Shown here piece after piece: positions 31,587-39,737 of a stretch of 52,662 nt of DNA. The stretch spans positions 1 to 52,662 of the forward strand of contig JAYWIG010000140.1 of the NCBI GenBank assembly GCA_043789035.1, read 5' to 3'. The first letter of the stretch is position 1. Each line of letters opens with the position of its first letter. The stretch comes from JAYWIG01 sp043789035. Its GTDB lineage: Bacteria > Pseudomonadota > Gammaproteobacteria > Burkholderiales > Burkholderiaceae_E. The position numbers were made by a program, and so were the translations under genes. The notes under the pieces are model-generated. The model worked only from the letters and a program-made list of their open reading frames with translations. It was not told the DNA's origin and ran no database searches.

Positions 31587-32393
31587 ATGATGAACCTACG
31601 CCAATCAGCCCTACAAACACTCACGATTTCAGATTCAACTGCTAAGTGCGTTGCCACTCAAGCATTGATCATCGAATCTGATTCAAACGATTATTCACTG
31701 CCCTTGTTAGAACCAAAATCGGCGCTACCCGGTAGGTCTGAAAAACCAGAATTAGTCTATGCCACGCAGGTTAAGTTTCGCAGCATGGCAACCGCCGAAG
31801 GTCGAGCGGCGCTGATTCACGCACTGGCGCATATCGAGCTAAATGCCGTCAATATTGCGCTCGATGCGATCTGGCGCTTTGCCGATATGCCGTCTCGTTA
31901 TTATTCCGATTGGCTCAGTGTTGCGAAAGACGAAGCTCGCCATTTTTCTTTACTGCAAAACCATTTAAATTCACTCGGTTTTCAGTACGGAGATTTCACC
32001 GCCCACAATGGCCTGTGGGACATGGTGGAAAACACAAAACTCGATGTTTTAGCGCGCATGGCGTTAGTACCTAGAACGTTGGAAGCGCGAGGCTTGGATG
32101 CCTCACCGCAGGTCCGCAACAAGCTTCGATCAGCAGGCGATAAAAAAGGTGCAGATATCGTGACAATTATTTTGAACGACGAAATCGGCCATGTAGCCAT
32201 CGGCAATGTTTGGTACAACTGGCTTTGCGAGCAGCGAGGTTTAGAACCAATCGCCACTTACGCAGATTTAGCGACTAAGCACAAAGCGCCCAAACTGATT
32301 GGCCCATTCAATATCAATGCACGTCGGATTGCAGGCTTTAGCGAAGCAGAAATCAAAATCCTGCAATCCATCAACAGCGCAGAGGTCGAATAA
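31587..32393 (+). CDS. DUF455 ferritin-like protein
   Basis: The 268-residue protein has a ferritin-like four-helix bundle with a full set of likely diiron ligands: Glu84 (AHIELNA), Glu116 and His119 (AKDEARHF), Glu166 (PRTLEARGL), Glu199 and His202 (LNDEIGH). DUF455 members occur widely and are sometimes linked to tRNA-modifying MiaE-like enzymes by fold, but no activity is established. The start is ATG 31587 or the next codon. It ends exactly where the convergent tex gene ends, with no base between the two stop codons. Confidence 0.85.
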   Translation: MMNLRQSALQTLTISDSTAKCVATQALIIESDSNDYSLPLLEPKSALPGRSEKPELVYATQVKFRSMATAEGRAALIHALAHIELNAVNIALDAIWRFADMPSRYYSDWLSVAKDEARHFSLLQNHLNSLGFQYGDFTAHNGLWDMVENTKLDVLARMALVPRTLEARGLDASPQVRNKLRSAGDKKGADIVTIILNDEIGHVAIGNVWYNWLCEQRGLEPIATYADLATKHKAPKLIGPFNINARRIAGFSEAEIKILQSINSAEVE

Positions 32394-34904
32394 TTACTTC
32401 TTTAGTTTTAACTTAGAAAAAGCATCGGCCATCGAAGAATTACCGGTTTGTGGCTGTGGTGCTCGCTGCTGCGCAGGTCTGCCACTGCCGCCACCACCAC
32501 CGCCCGCTCCTCCATGCCTAGGTGCACCATCTCTAGGCGCTGGTCTTGCGCCATCGCGAGGAGTATCTCGTCGAACGATCTGACCATTTTTTTTCATCGT
32601 CAACGCAATACGCTTGCGCGGTGCATCAACTTCTAAAACCGTTACGCTTACCACCTGCCCTGCTTTCACAACGGTATGCGGGTCGGTCACGAATTTGTCC
32701 GAGAGCTGTGACACGTGTACCAAGCCATCTTGATGCACACCAATGTCAACGAAGGCACCAAAGTTTGCTACGTTGGTCACAACGCCTTGCAAGACCATAC
32801 CTTCACGAAGATCGGAGATTTCTTCAACACCGTCTTTAAATGTTGCAGTGACAAACTCACCACGCGGATCACGCCCTGGTTTTTCTAATTCTTGAAGAAT
32901 ATCTTTAACGGTTGGTTCGCCGAACTTTTCATCGATAAACTCTGTCGGGCTTAACGCTCGCAGCACATCACGATTGCCCATGATTTCGCTCACGGTCTTT
33001 TTCGCTTTGGCCATAATTCGCTCGACTACCGAATACGCTTCAGGGTGAACCGATGAAGCATCTAAGGGGTTTTCGCCGCCATTGATGCGCAAGAAACCTG
33101 CCGCTTGTTGGAACGCTTTTTCACCAAGATAAGGCACTTGCAACAAGGCATTGCGGCTAGTGAACGAACCATGCTGATCGCGATAATCCACCACGCGTTG
33201 GGCCACCATGGCGGTTAGGCCACTCACTCTCGCGAGCAAGGGGGCCGACGCGGTATTCAAATCAACCCCCACACCGTTCACACAATCCTCAACGACCGCG
33301 TCAAGCGATCGGGCTAATTCACGCTGGTTCACGTCATGTTGATACTGGCCAACACCAATTGCCTTTGGATCGATTTTGACGAGCTCGGCCAATGGGTCTT
33401 GCAAGCGGCGTGCAATCGATACTGCGCCGCGAATAGTGACGTCCAATGTTGGGAACTCTTTGGCCGCTGTTTCTGACGCTGAGTAAACAGATGCTCCGGC
33501 TTCCGAGACCACAATTTTCTTCACGCCAGGCTTACCAGCAAGCGCCAATTTTTCGATTAACTCAACAGCAAGCTTATCGGTTTCGCGAGAAGCAGTGCCA
33601 TTACCAATGGAAATCAACTGCACATTATGTTTTACACACAAAGCGCCCAGCGTCGCAATCGAGCCCTCCCAATCTCGGCGTGGCTCATGCGGGTATATCA
33701 CCGCGTGATCGAGCAACTTACCCGTGCTATCAACCACCGCGACCTTACAACCGGTACGAATGCCTGGGTCTAGGCCCATGACGCATTTAGGACCAGCCGG
33801 AGCGGCGAGAAGTAAATCTTTCAAGTTGGTTGCGAATACGCGGATAGATTCGGTTTCTGAAGTTTCGCGGAGACGAGTGAACAGTTCGTTTTCGATTTGT
33901 GACAGCAGCTTAACGCGCCAGCACCATCGCAACGCTTCACGCAACCACAATACCGGTGTCTCGAACGCTGCCGCGCCAATCACTGGCTTGCTATCGGCAC
34001 CTTTGAAAACAGAGGCCGCACCAACTACACCCGCCAAGCGTAAAACGCAAGGATGTGGAACTAGATTATCGCGCTCTTCATCCAGCCCCAAACGTAGAGA
34101 TAACACCCCAACCGTACGACCACGAAACAACGCTAAAGCACGATGTGAAGGAATGTTCTTAATCGGTTCAGCGAAATCAAAGTAGTCGCGAAATTTCTCA
34201 ATGTCAACCTTGGCGTCCGTAGGCTTGGTATCTTCAATCTTTTTGCTGTAAGCCCAGCCCGTATCCCACACCATATCGCGCAGGGTTTGCAGCACATCAG
34301 CTTGCTCAGAGAAACGCTCGATCACAATATCGCGTGCACCATCAAGCGCTGTTTTCACATCGGGCACTTGTTCGTTGAAGTACTTAGTAGCCAATTCGAC
34401 TGGAGACATGGCTTCATCGGCCAAGGCTGCCGCATACAAGGCATCAGCGAGCGGCTCTAGGCCCGCTTCTTTAGCGATTTGAGCTTTTGTACGACGCTTT
34501 TGTTTGTACGGCAAATACAAGTCTTCAATACGCTGCTTAGTATCGGCTTGCATGATTTGATTGAGCAAGGCTTGGGTAAGCTTGCCCTGCTCTTTAATCG
34601 ATTCGACAACGGCTGCACGTCGATCTTCCATTTCACGCAAATAAATCAAGCGCTCTTCCAAATGCCGCAATTGTGTGTCATCAAGATTATCGGTGACCTC
34701 TTTACGATAGCGAGAGATAAAGGGCACTGTTGCGCCTTCATTCAGCAAGCCAATCGCCGCTTGTACCTGCGCAGGGCGAACCTTGAGTTCAGCGGCGATG
34801 ACGCCACTAATTAAAACGGCGACCTGCACCTCGTTAGGGAGATTAACTTCAGTTAGAAATTCGAGAGATGTGACAGCGGAACCGGGAGCAACAAAAGATG
34901 ACAT
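32394..34904 (-). CDS. RNA-binding transcriptional accessory protein Tex
   Basis: The 836-residue protein is related to Tex and to the eukaryotic elongation factor Spt6. Parts: an N-terminal helical HTH region (about 30-200), a YqgF/RNase H-like domain (about 380-480, with VMGLDPGIRTGCKVAVVD), two helix-hairpin-helix motifs (about 540-610, with NTASAPLLARVSGL), an S1 domain (about 700-770, with GMVLQGVVTNVANFGAFVDIG), and a basic Gly-rich tail after 780 that is longer than usual. Tex binds nucleic acids and affects transcription and, in some species, virulence. Its stop directly abuts the DUF455 stop. Confidence 0.95.
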   Translation of the reverse strand: MSSFVAPGSAVTSLEFLTEVNLPNEVQVAVLISGVIAAELKVRPAQVQAAIGLLNEGATVPFISRYRKEVTDNLDDTQLRHLEERLIYLREMEDRRAAVVESIKEQGKLTQALLNQIMQADTKQRIEDLYLPYKQKRRTKAQIAKEAGLEPLADALYAAALADEAMSPVELATKYFNEQVPDVKTALDGARDIVIERFSEQADVLQTLRDMVWDTGWAYSKKIEDTKPTDAKVDIEKFRDYFDFAEPIKNIPSHRALALFRGRTVGVLSLRLGLDEERDNLVPHPCVLRLAGVVGAASVFKGADSKPVIGAAAFETPVLWLREALRWCWRVKLLSQIENELFTRLRETSETESIRVFATNLKDLLLAAPAGPKCVMGLDPGIRTGCKVAVVDSTGKLLDHAVIYPHEPRRDWEGSIATLGALCVKHNVQLISIGNGTASRETDKLAVELIEKLALAGKPGVKKIVVSEAGASVYSASETAAKEFPTLDVTIRGAVSIARRLQDPLAELVKIDPKAIGVGQYQHDVNQRELARSLDAVVEDCVNGVGVDLNTASAPLLARVSGLTAMVAQRVVDYRDQHGSFTSRNALLQVPYLGEKAFQQAAGFLRINGGENPLDASSVHPEAYSVVERIMAKAKKTVSEIMGNRDVLRALSPTEFIDEKFGEPTVKDILQELEKPGRDPRGEFVTATFKDGVEEISDLREGMVLQGVVTNVANFGAFVDIGVHQDGLVHVSQLSDKFVTDPHTVVKAGQVVSVTVLEVDAPRKRIALTMKKNGQIVRRDTPRDGARPAPRDGAPRHGGAGGGGGGSGRPAQQRAPQPQTGNSSMADAFSKLKLKK

Positions 34905-34963
34905 GTACTAGACCTAAAACGCGGAAAGAAACAAAGCGAAACCCCGCATTTTGCCATGCTGAA

Positions 34964-35824
34964 CTATTTCGCCACAGCTGCGCCCTCAATCCTATGTCGC
35001 TTCAAAGAATTCTCCACAAAACCCGAACGCTTTAACTCTTCGATAAATGCTCTTAAATAAGGCAGAGCTTCTTCTCTATTGCCGGTTTTGGGCACTCCGA
35101 CCGCCTGATCAATTTGCATAAAGCGCCCCTCCAGCATGCGCACGCTAGGGAAACGTTTTGCATCGGCTTCGAGCTGTTGTCGAACGCCAGCTGCAACTTC
35201 AAATTTTTCGGCAACTAATTTGTCAACTACTTGAGGTGAGCTATTCGCCCTCACCAAGGTTGCCTTTTTCAATTCGCGAATTAAAAACAAATCATAGGCA
35301 CTTCCAGCGCCAACTACTATTCGGTTGCCCGGCACATCGACTTGATCGTTTCGCTGGATGGGTGAGTTCTTAGGCACCATGTAGCTGCCTTCGATAATCA
35401 CATAAGGCGCAGAATAGAAAACATCTGCACCGCGTACAGGGTCGATTGCAACAAACACCAAGTCAACGCTGCCAGCTTTTAAGGCATCAACAACTTTACC
35501 TGCCGCTTCGAAAGTGACTAACTGCACCGGAACACCTAGTCTTGCACCTAGTTCTCTGGCGATGTCAACTGAAAGACCACTGGGCGGTTCGGTGCCCTGC
35601 CCGCGTTTAGCCAGAATTGGGTTGCCCAAATTGATTGCAGCGCGCAGTGTTCCCGACGGTGCCAAGGCCTTGGCCACAGCACGAGCATCTAACTTAGCAA
35701 GGTCAGAGGTTGCCTGAGTCGTAGGACTTTGGGGTTGTGTTGAGCTTTGTGTGGAGTTTTGTGTCGCGCAACCAGTGAGTGCAAGCAGCGCACTAATAGC
35801 AACGAGAATAAATGACGATTTCAT
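34964..35824 (-). CDS. Amino-acid ABC transporter-type solute-binding lipoprotein
   Basis: The protein has a lipoprotein signal (ISALLALTGC), a Ser/Thr/Gln-rich linker and a family 3 solute-binding domain (about 60-275: LRAAINLGNPILA, GLSVDIARELGARLGV, GSVDLVFVAIDP, YSAPYVIIEGSYMV). It would be bound to the periplasmic face. I chose ATG 35824, giving 286 residues, over 35851 because the signal peptide then starts MKSS. There is no permease or ATPase gene nearby, so it either serves a transporter encoded elsewhere or acts as a sensor. It lies 50 bp downstream of dinB on the same strand and may be transcribed with it. Confidence 0.85.
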   Translation of the reverse strand: MKSSFILVAISALLALTGCATQNSTQSSTQPQSPTTQATSDLAKLDARAVAKALAPSGTLRAAINLGNPILAKRGQGTEPPSGLSVDIARELGARLGVPVQLVTFEAAGKVVDALKAGSVDLVFVAIDPVRGADVFYSAPYVIIEGSYMVPKNSPIQRNDQVDVPGNRIVVGAGSAYDLFLIRELKKATLVRANSSPQVVDKLVAEKFEVAAGVRQQLEADAKRFPSVRMLEGRFMQIDQAVGVPKTGNREEALPYLRAFIEELKRSGFVENSLKRHRIEGAAVAK

Positions 35825-35874
35825 ATTGGCCCGTGGATGAGTTTTTTCCATTGTGCCACTTGTCCCGTATGTTG

Positions 35875-37044
35875 CTAAAACAATTTCACCTGGTTCGTAT
35901 CAGACTCATCTCCATCGCTTTTTTCTGCAACACGCATATGCAGATTTCCTCGCCCGTGAATTTGATCGTATTCAAGGCCACTGGCCTTCACGCCCACCAA
36001 GCGAATCTTGCGATGCGGGCTAGCCTTAGCCAAACATTCGAAAGCAGCTTTACGGATGCTAATTAAATCGTTGCAAGGTTCTCGCAACGCCACGTCACGC
36101 GTCAACGATGCAAAGTTATCGTAGCGCAGCTTTACACCAATCGTACGTGTGAGCAATGTCCTTTTGCTTAAGTGAGCAGCGAGTTGCTCGCAAAGGTCAG
36201 CCACGATTTCAGCCAAGGCATGCCAATCCGCACGCGGGTGTAAATCACGCTCGAAAGTGGTTTCTTTACTCACACTTTTAGGGTCGCTGTAAATTTCGAT
36301 ATCGCGCTGGTCTCGCCCCCACGCGGCATTGTTGAGCCAGCGGCCATAGTTGCTACCGAAACGCTCGATGAGCACTTGCACGGGCGTTGCCGCTAAGTCG
36401 CCTATCGACCAAATGCTCAACAAGGCTAATTTGTCGCAAGCCTTTGGGCCAATGCCATTTACTTTTTTGACAGGTAGCGGCCACAACACACTTTCAATGT
36501 CTTCGTGCTTAACCAGCGATAGCCCATTCGGTTTATCTAAGTCAGACGCAATTTTGGCAATCAACTTGTTCGGCGCAAGCCCAACCGAACAAGTCAGCTG
36601 TGTGGCATCGAATACGGCTTGCTTTATTTGAATGGCAATCGTTTGCGCTTCTTCGAAGCTGCCATTCGCAACGGCGGTAAGGTCGATATACACCTCATCG
36701 ATACCTCTATCTTCGATACGGTCGCATATGCCAGCGACAGCCGCTTTAAACAGTCGGGAGTAATGTCGATAGCGATCAAAATTCACTGGCAAGTAAATGG
36801 CCGCTGGGCACAACTCAGCGGCCTTTCTCATCGGCATGCCAGAGCGCACACCAAACTCCCTCGCTTTGTAGTTGCAAGTGGTCACTACGCCACGACTGTT
36901 TCGCTCGCCTCGGCCACCCACAATAACAGGTTTATCAACGAGATCAGGTCGATCAAGTAGTTCAACGGACGCATAGAAAGCGTCCATATCAAGGTGCGCT
37001 ATTACACGATTAGTGGACGGTTCGCTCGAAGACAAATTGACCAT
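35875..37044 (-). CDS. dinB: DNA polymerase IV (Y family)
   Basis: The 389-residue error-prone polymerase bypasses N2-dG and other minor-groove lesions. Catalytic residues are present in HLDMDAFYASVE (first Asp) and GIDEVYIDLT (Asp-Glu pair). The palm, finger and thumb stretches (SVGLAPNKLIAKIASD, GIGPKACDKL) and the little-finger domain (about 240-350) follow. The C-terminus ends NQVKLF, a beta-clamp binding motif of the QxxLF type. Its start overlaps the last 35 bp of clpB, so it is co-transcribed with clpB and probably translationally coupled. The LexA box before clpB would place it under SOS control, as expected for dinB. Confidence 0.96.
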   Translation of the reverse strand: MVNLSSSEPSTNRVIAHLDMDAFYASVELLDRPDLVDKPVIVGGRGERNSRGVVTTCNYKAREFGVRSGMPMRKAAELCPAAIYLPVNFDRYRHYSRLFKAAVAGICDRIEDRGIDEVYIDLTAVANGSFEEAQTIAIQIKQAVFDATQLTCSVGLAPNKLIAKIASDLDKPNGLSLVKHEDIESVLWPLPVKKVNGIGPKACDKLALLSIWSIGDLAATPVQVLIERFGSNYGRWLNNAAWGRDQRDIEIYSDPKSVSKETTFERDLHPRADWHALAEIVADLCEQLAAHLSKRTLLTRTIGVKLRYDNFASLTRDVALREPCNDLISIRKAAFECLAKASPHRKIRLVGVKASGLEYDQIHGRGNLHMRVAEKSDGDESDTNQVKLF

Positions 37045-39622
37045 CGGTGAAATCCACGGGGATCACATCTTTCTCGCCATAGCGCCCCTTAAGCACTAAC
37101 TTGGCAATCGGGTTCTCGATGAAATTCTGAATCGCACGTCGCAAAGGCCGAGCACCATACACTGGATCGAAGCCAGCCTTAGCGATTTCAGCCAAGGCAG
37201 CATCACTAACCGATAACGTCATATCGCGCTGTTGCAAACGAGTTTCCAAGTCGTGCAACTGTATTTTGGCAATCGAAGCGATGTGCTTGGCATCGAGCGC
37301 ATTAAACACAACGACTTCATCGATGCGATTAATAAACTCTGGGCGGAACTGCTTCCTAACTTCCATCATGACGGCTTCTTTAATTAACTCGCGATCATTG
37401 GTTTCAGGGTCAGCCGAAAGGCGCTGAATTTCATGAGAACCAAGGTTCGATGTCATCACAATCACCGTGTTACGAAAATCAACCGTGCGGCCCTGGCCAT
37501 CCGTTAAACGGCCATCATCGAGTACTTGCAAAAGCACATTAAAGACATCTGGATGCGCTTTTTCAATTTCATCAAGCAAGATCACACTGTACGGCTTGCG
37601 ACGCACAGCTTCGGTCAAATAGCCGCCATCCTCGAAGCCGACATAGCCGGGAGGCGCACCGATTAAGCGCGATACGGAATGCTTCTCCATGAACTCACTC
37701 ATGTCTAAGCGAACAATGTGATCATCGGCATCAAACAGGAATTGCGCCAGCGCTTTACAAAGTTCAGTCTTTCCCACGCCGGTTGGGCCAAGAAACAGAA
37801 AAGAACCGTACGGGCGACGCGGGTCGCTTAAGCCAGCGCGCGAACGACGGATTGCATCAGCAACCACTTCGAGCGCATCTTCTTGCCCAACCACGCGCAA
37901 GCGCAAGGCATCTTCCATCGCGAGTAGCTTTTCTCGTTCGCCCTGCATCATTCGCGAAACCGGAATGCCAGTGGCACGAGACACAACTTCAGCGATCTCT
38001 TCGGCACCAACATAAGTACGTAGCAGTTTTTTCACACCAGTTTGGCCGTTTTTACCCGACACTTCGGCTTCATGCGCAGCGTTCAATCGCCCTTCTAGTT
38101 CAGGCAATTTACCGTACTGAATTTCAGCCAACTTATCGAACTGGCCTTTACGCTGCAAATCAGCCATCTGCGCACGCAACTGATCAATCTCAGTTTTAAT
38201 TTGTGCGCTGCCTTGCACTGACGCTTTTTCAGCACGCAGCAATTCATCGAAATCAGCGTATTCTTTTTGGAGTCTAAGAATTTCTTGCTCGATTAATTCC
38301 ATGCGACGCTTAGACGCATCGTCATTCTCTTTACGCACTGCCTCACGCTCGATTTTGAGCTGAATCAAGCGGCGATCAAGCTTGTCCATCACCTCAGGCT
38401 TGCTGTCGATTTCCATCTTGATGCGCGCCGCCGCCTCGTCAATTAAATCAATGGCTTTGTCGGGCAAAAATCTGTCGGTAATGTAGCGATTCGAAAGTTC
38501 AGCGGCAGCAACAATCGCAGGATCGGTAATTTCAATACCGTGATGCAACTCGTACTTCTCTTGCAAGCCTCGAAGAATGGCAACGGTTGCTTCTACGGAC
38601 GGCTCATCAACCATAATTTTCTGAAAGCGACGCTCTAACGCAGCATCTTTTTCAATGTACTTGCGATACTCATCAAGCGTCGTCGCGCCCACGCAATGCA
38701 ACTCACCGCGGGCTAGCGCGGGCTTCAACATATTGCCCGCATCAATCGCGCCCTCGGCTTTACCAGCGCCCACCATGGTGTGCATTTCATCGATAAAGAC
38801 AATAGTTTGGCCTTCATCTTTGGCCAGATCATTCAACACAGCCTTTAGGCGTTCTTCGAATTCACCGCGATATTTCGCACCGGCTAAAAGTGCTGCCATA
38901 TCAAGTACAAGCACTCGCTTGCCCTTCAAAGATTCAGGCACTTCTTCATTCACAATACGTTGGGCTAAGCCTTCAACAATCGCGGTTTTGCCCACGCCGG
39001 GTTCGCCGATCAACACCGGATTATTTTTTGTTCGACGCTGCAAAATTTGAATGGTGCGACGAATCTCATCATCACGCCCTATGACTGGGTCGAGCTTGCC
39101 CATGCGAGCACGCTCAGTTAAATCAACACAGTATTTTTTTAGCGATTCGCGCTGGCCTTCGGCATTGGACGAATCGACGGAATTACCACCGCGTGCTGAA
39201 TCAATCGCCGCTCCAAGAGAGACCTTAGACAAGCCAGCATCGGACGCCAAACGGCCCGCCTCGGTGGTTTTGCTGTCGGCTAGCGCCAGCAAGAACAATT
39301 CGCTCGCGATAAATTGGTCGTTGCGCTTGCCCGCCTCTTTCTCGGCAGCATTCATTAAGCTGGCTAGCTCTCGGCCAACTTGTATTTCAGTAACACCTTG
39401 CACCTGTGGCAAGCGTTTTATTGCGGCATCGAGCTGGGGTTTTAGACCACCCACTCGAACGCCTGCGCGCTCAAGCATCACGCGCCCTGAGCTTTCCGGC
39501 TCGGCAATAATCGCGCTGAGCAGGTGAAGAGGATCAACATATTGATTGTCGTTGGCCAAGGCGATGCTTTGAGCATCGGCCAAGGCTTGTTGAAACTGGG
39601 TTGTGAGTTTATCGAAACGCAT
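37010..39622 (-). CDS. clpB: ATP-dependent disaggregase ClpB
   Basis: The hexameric AAA+ chaperone works with DnaK to rescue aggregated proteins after heat shock. Parts: an N domain (about 1-140), NBD1 with Walker A GEPGVGKTAIVEG and Walker B VFIDEMH (about 160-400), a coiled-coil middle domain (about 400-530) and NBD2 with GPTGVGKTELCKAL and ILLDEIEKAH. The length of about 870 is normal. I chose ATG 39622 (MRFDKLTT), the usual family start; an ATG three codons earlier at 39631 is possible. It is the first gene of an operon with dinB. The upstream region carries both a LexA box and a sigma32-like promoter. Confidence 0.97.
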   Translation of the reverse strand: MRFDKLTTQFQQALADAQSIALANDNQYVDPLHLLSAIIAEPESSGRVMLERAGVRVGGLKPQLDAAIKRLPQVQGVTEIQVGRELASLMNAAEKEAGKRNDQFIASELFLLALADSKTTEAGRLASDAGLSKVSLGAAIDSARGGNSVDSSNAEGQRESLKKYCVDLTERARMGKLDPVIGRDDEIRRTIQILQRRTKNNPVLIGEPGVGKTAIVEGLAQRIVNEEVPESLKGKRVLVLDMAALLAGAKYRGEFEERLKAVLNDLAKDEGQTIVFIDEMHTMVGAGKAEGAIDAGNMLKPALARGELHCVGATTLDEYRKYIEKDAALERRFQKIMVDEPSVEATVAILRGLQEKYELHHGIEITDPAIVAAAELSNRYITDRFLPDKAIDLIDEAAARIKMEIDSKPEVMDKLDRRLIQLKIEREAVRKENDDASKRRMELIEQEILRLQKEYADFDELLRAEKASVQGSAQIKTEIDQLRAQMADLQRKGQFDKLAEIQYGKLPELEGRLNAAHEAEVSGKNGQTGVKKLLRTYVGAEEIAEVVSRATGIPVSRMMQGEREKLLAMEDALRLRVVGQEDALEVVADAIRRSRAGLSDPRRPYGSFLFLGPTGVGKTELCKALAQFLFDADDHIVRLDMSEFMEKHSVSRLIGAPPGYVGFEDGGYLTEAVRRKPYSVILLDEIEKAHPDVFNVLLQVLDDGRLTDGQGRTVDFRNTVIVMTSNLGSHEIQRLSADPETNDRELIKEAVMMEVRKQFRPEFINRIDEVVVFNALDAKHIASIAKIQLHDLETRLQQRDMTLSVSDAALAEIAKAGFDPVYGARPLRRAIQNFIENPIAKLVLKGRYGEKDVIPVDFTDGQFVFERTVH

Positions 39623-39659
39623 AATTTTCATTCACAAAGTAAATAAGGATGCGCTGTAG

Positions 39660-39685
39660 ATTAGGGTAAGTACGATTAATTCAAG
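39660..39685 (-). promoter_or_regulatory. Sigma32-like heat-shock promoter of clpB
   Basis: On the minus strand CTTGAAT (39685-39679) matches the sigma32 -35 consensus CTTGAAA in six of seven bases. After 12 bp, CCCTAAT (39666-39660) partly matches the CCCCATnT -10. Transcription would start near 39653, about 30 bases before clpB. The -35 is strong and the -10 only partial. The presence of clpB makes a heat-shock promoter expected. Confidence 0.5.
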
Positions 39686-39700
39686 TTCAAACCGACCTTA

Positions 39701-39722
39701 ATTATACTGTATAAAAACACAG
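39701..39722 (-). promoter_or_regulatory. LexA (SOS) box abutting a consensus -10 upstream of clpB-dinB
   Basis: The palindrome CTGT-N8-ACAG lies at 39707-39722 with an AT-rich core. In its 20-bp context it matches 16 positions of the E. coli LexA consensus TACTGTATATATATACAGTA. Directly next to it on the minus strand is a perfect TATAAT (39706-39701). LexA bound here would cover the -35/-10 spacer. No good -35 hexamer is seen. The box is about 85 bp before the clpB start and is the only candidate control site for the operon holding dinB. Confidence 0.75.
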
Positions 39723-39737
39723 TTATTGAATTGCCTC

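Noticed and set aside
33724..34185. 153-codon plus-strand ORF inside tex
   Set aside because: It is antisense to a highly conserved gene; it is an ORF shadow.
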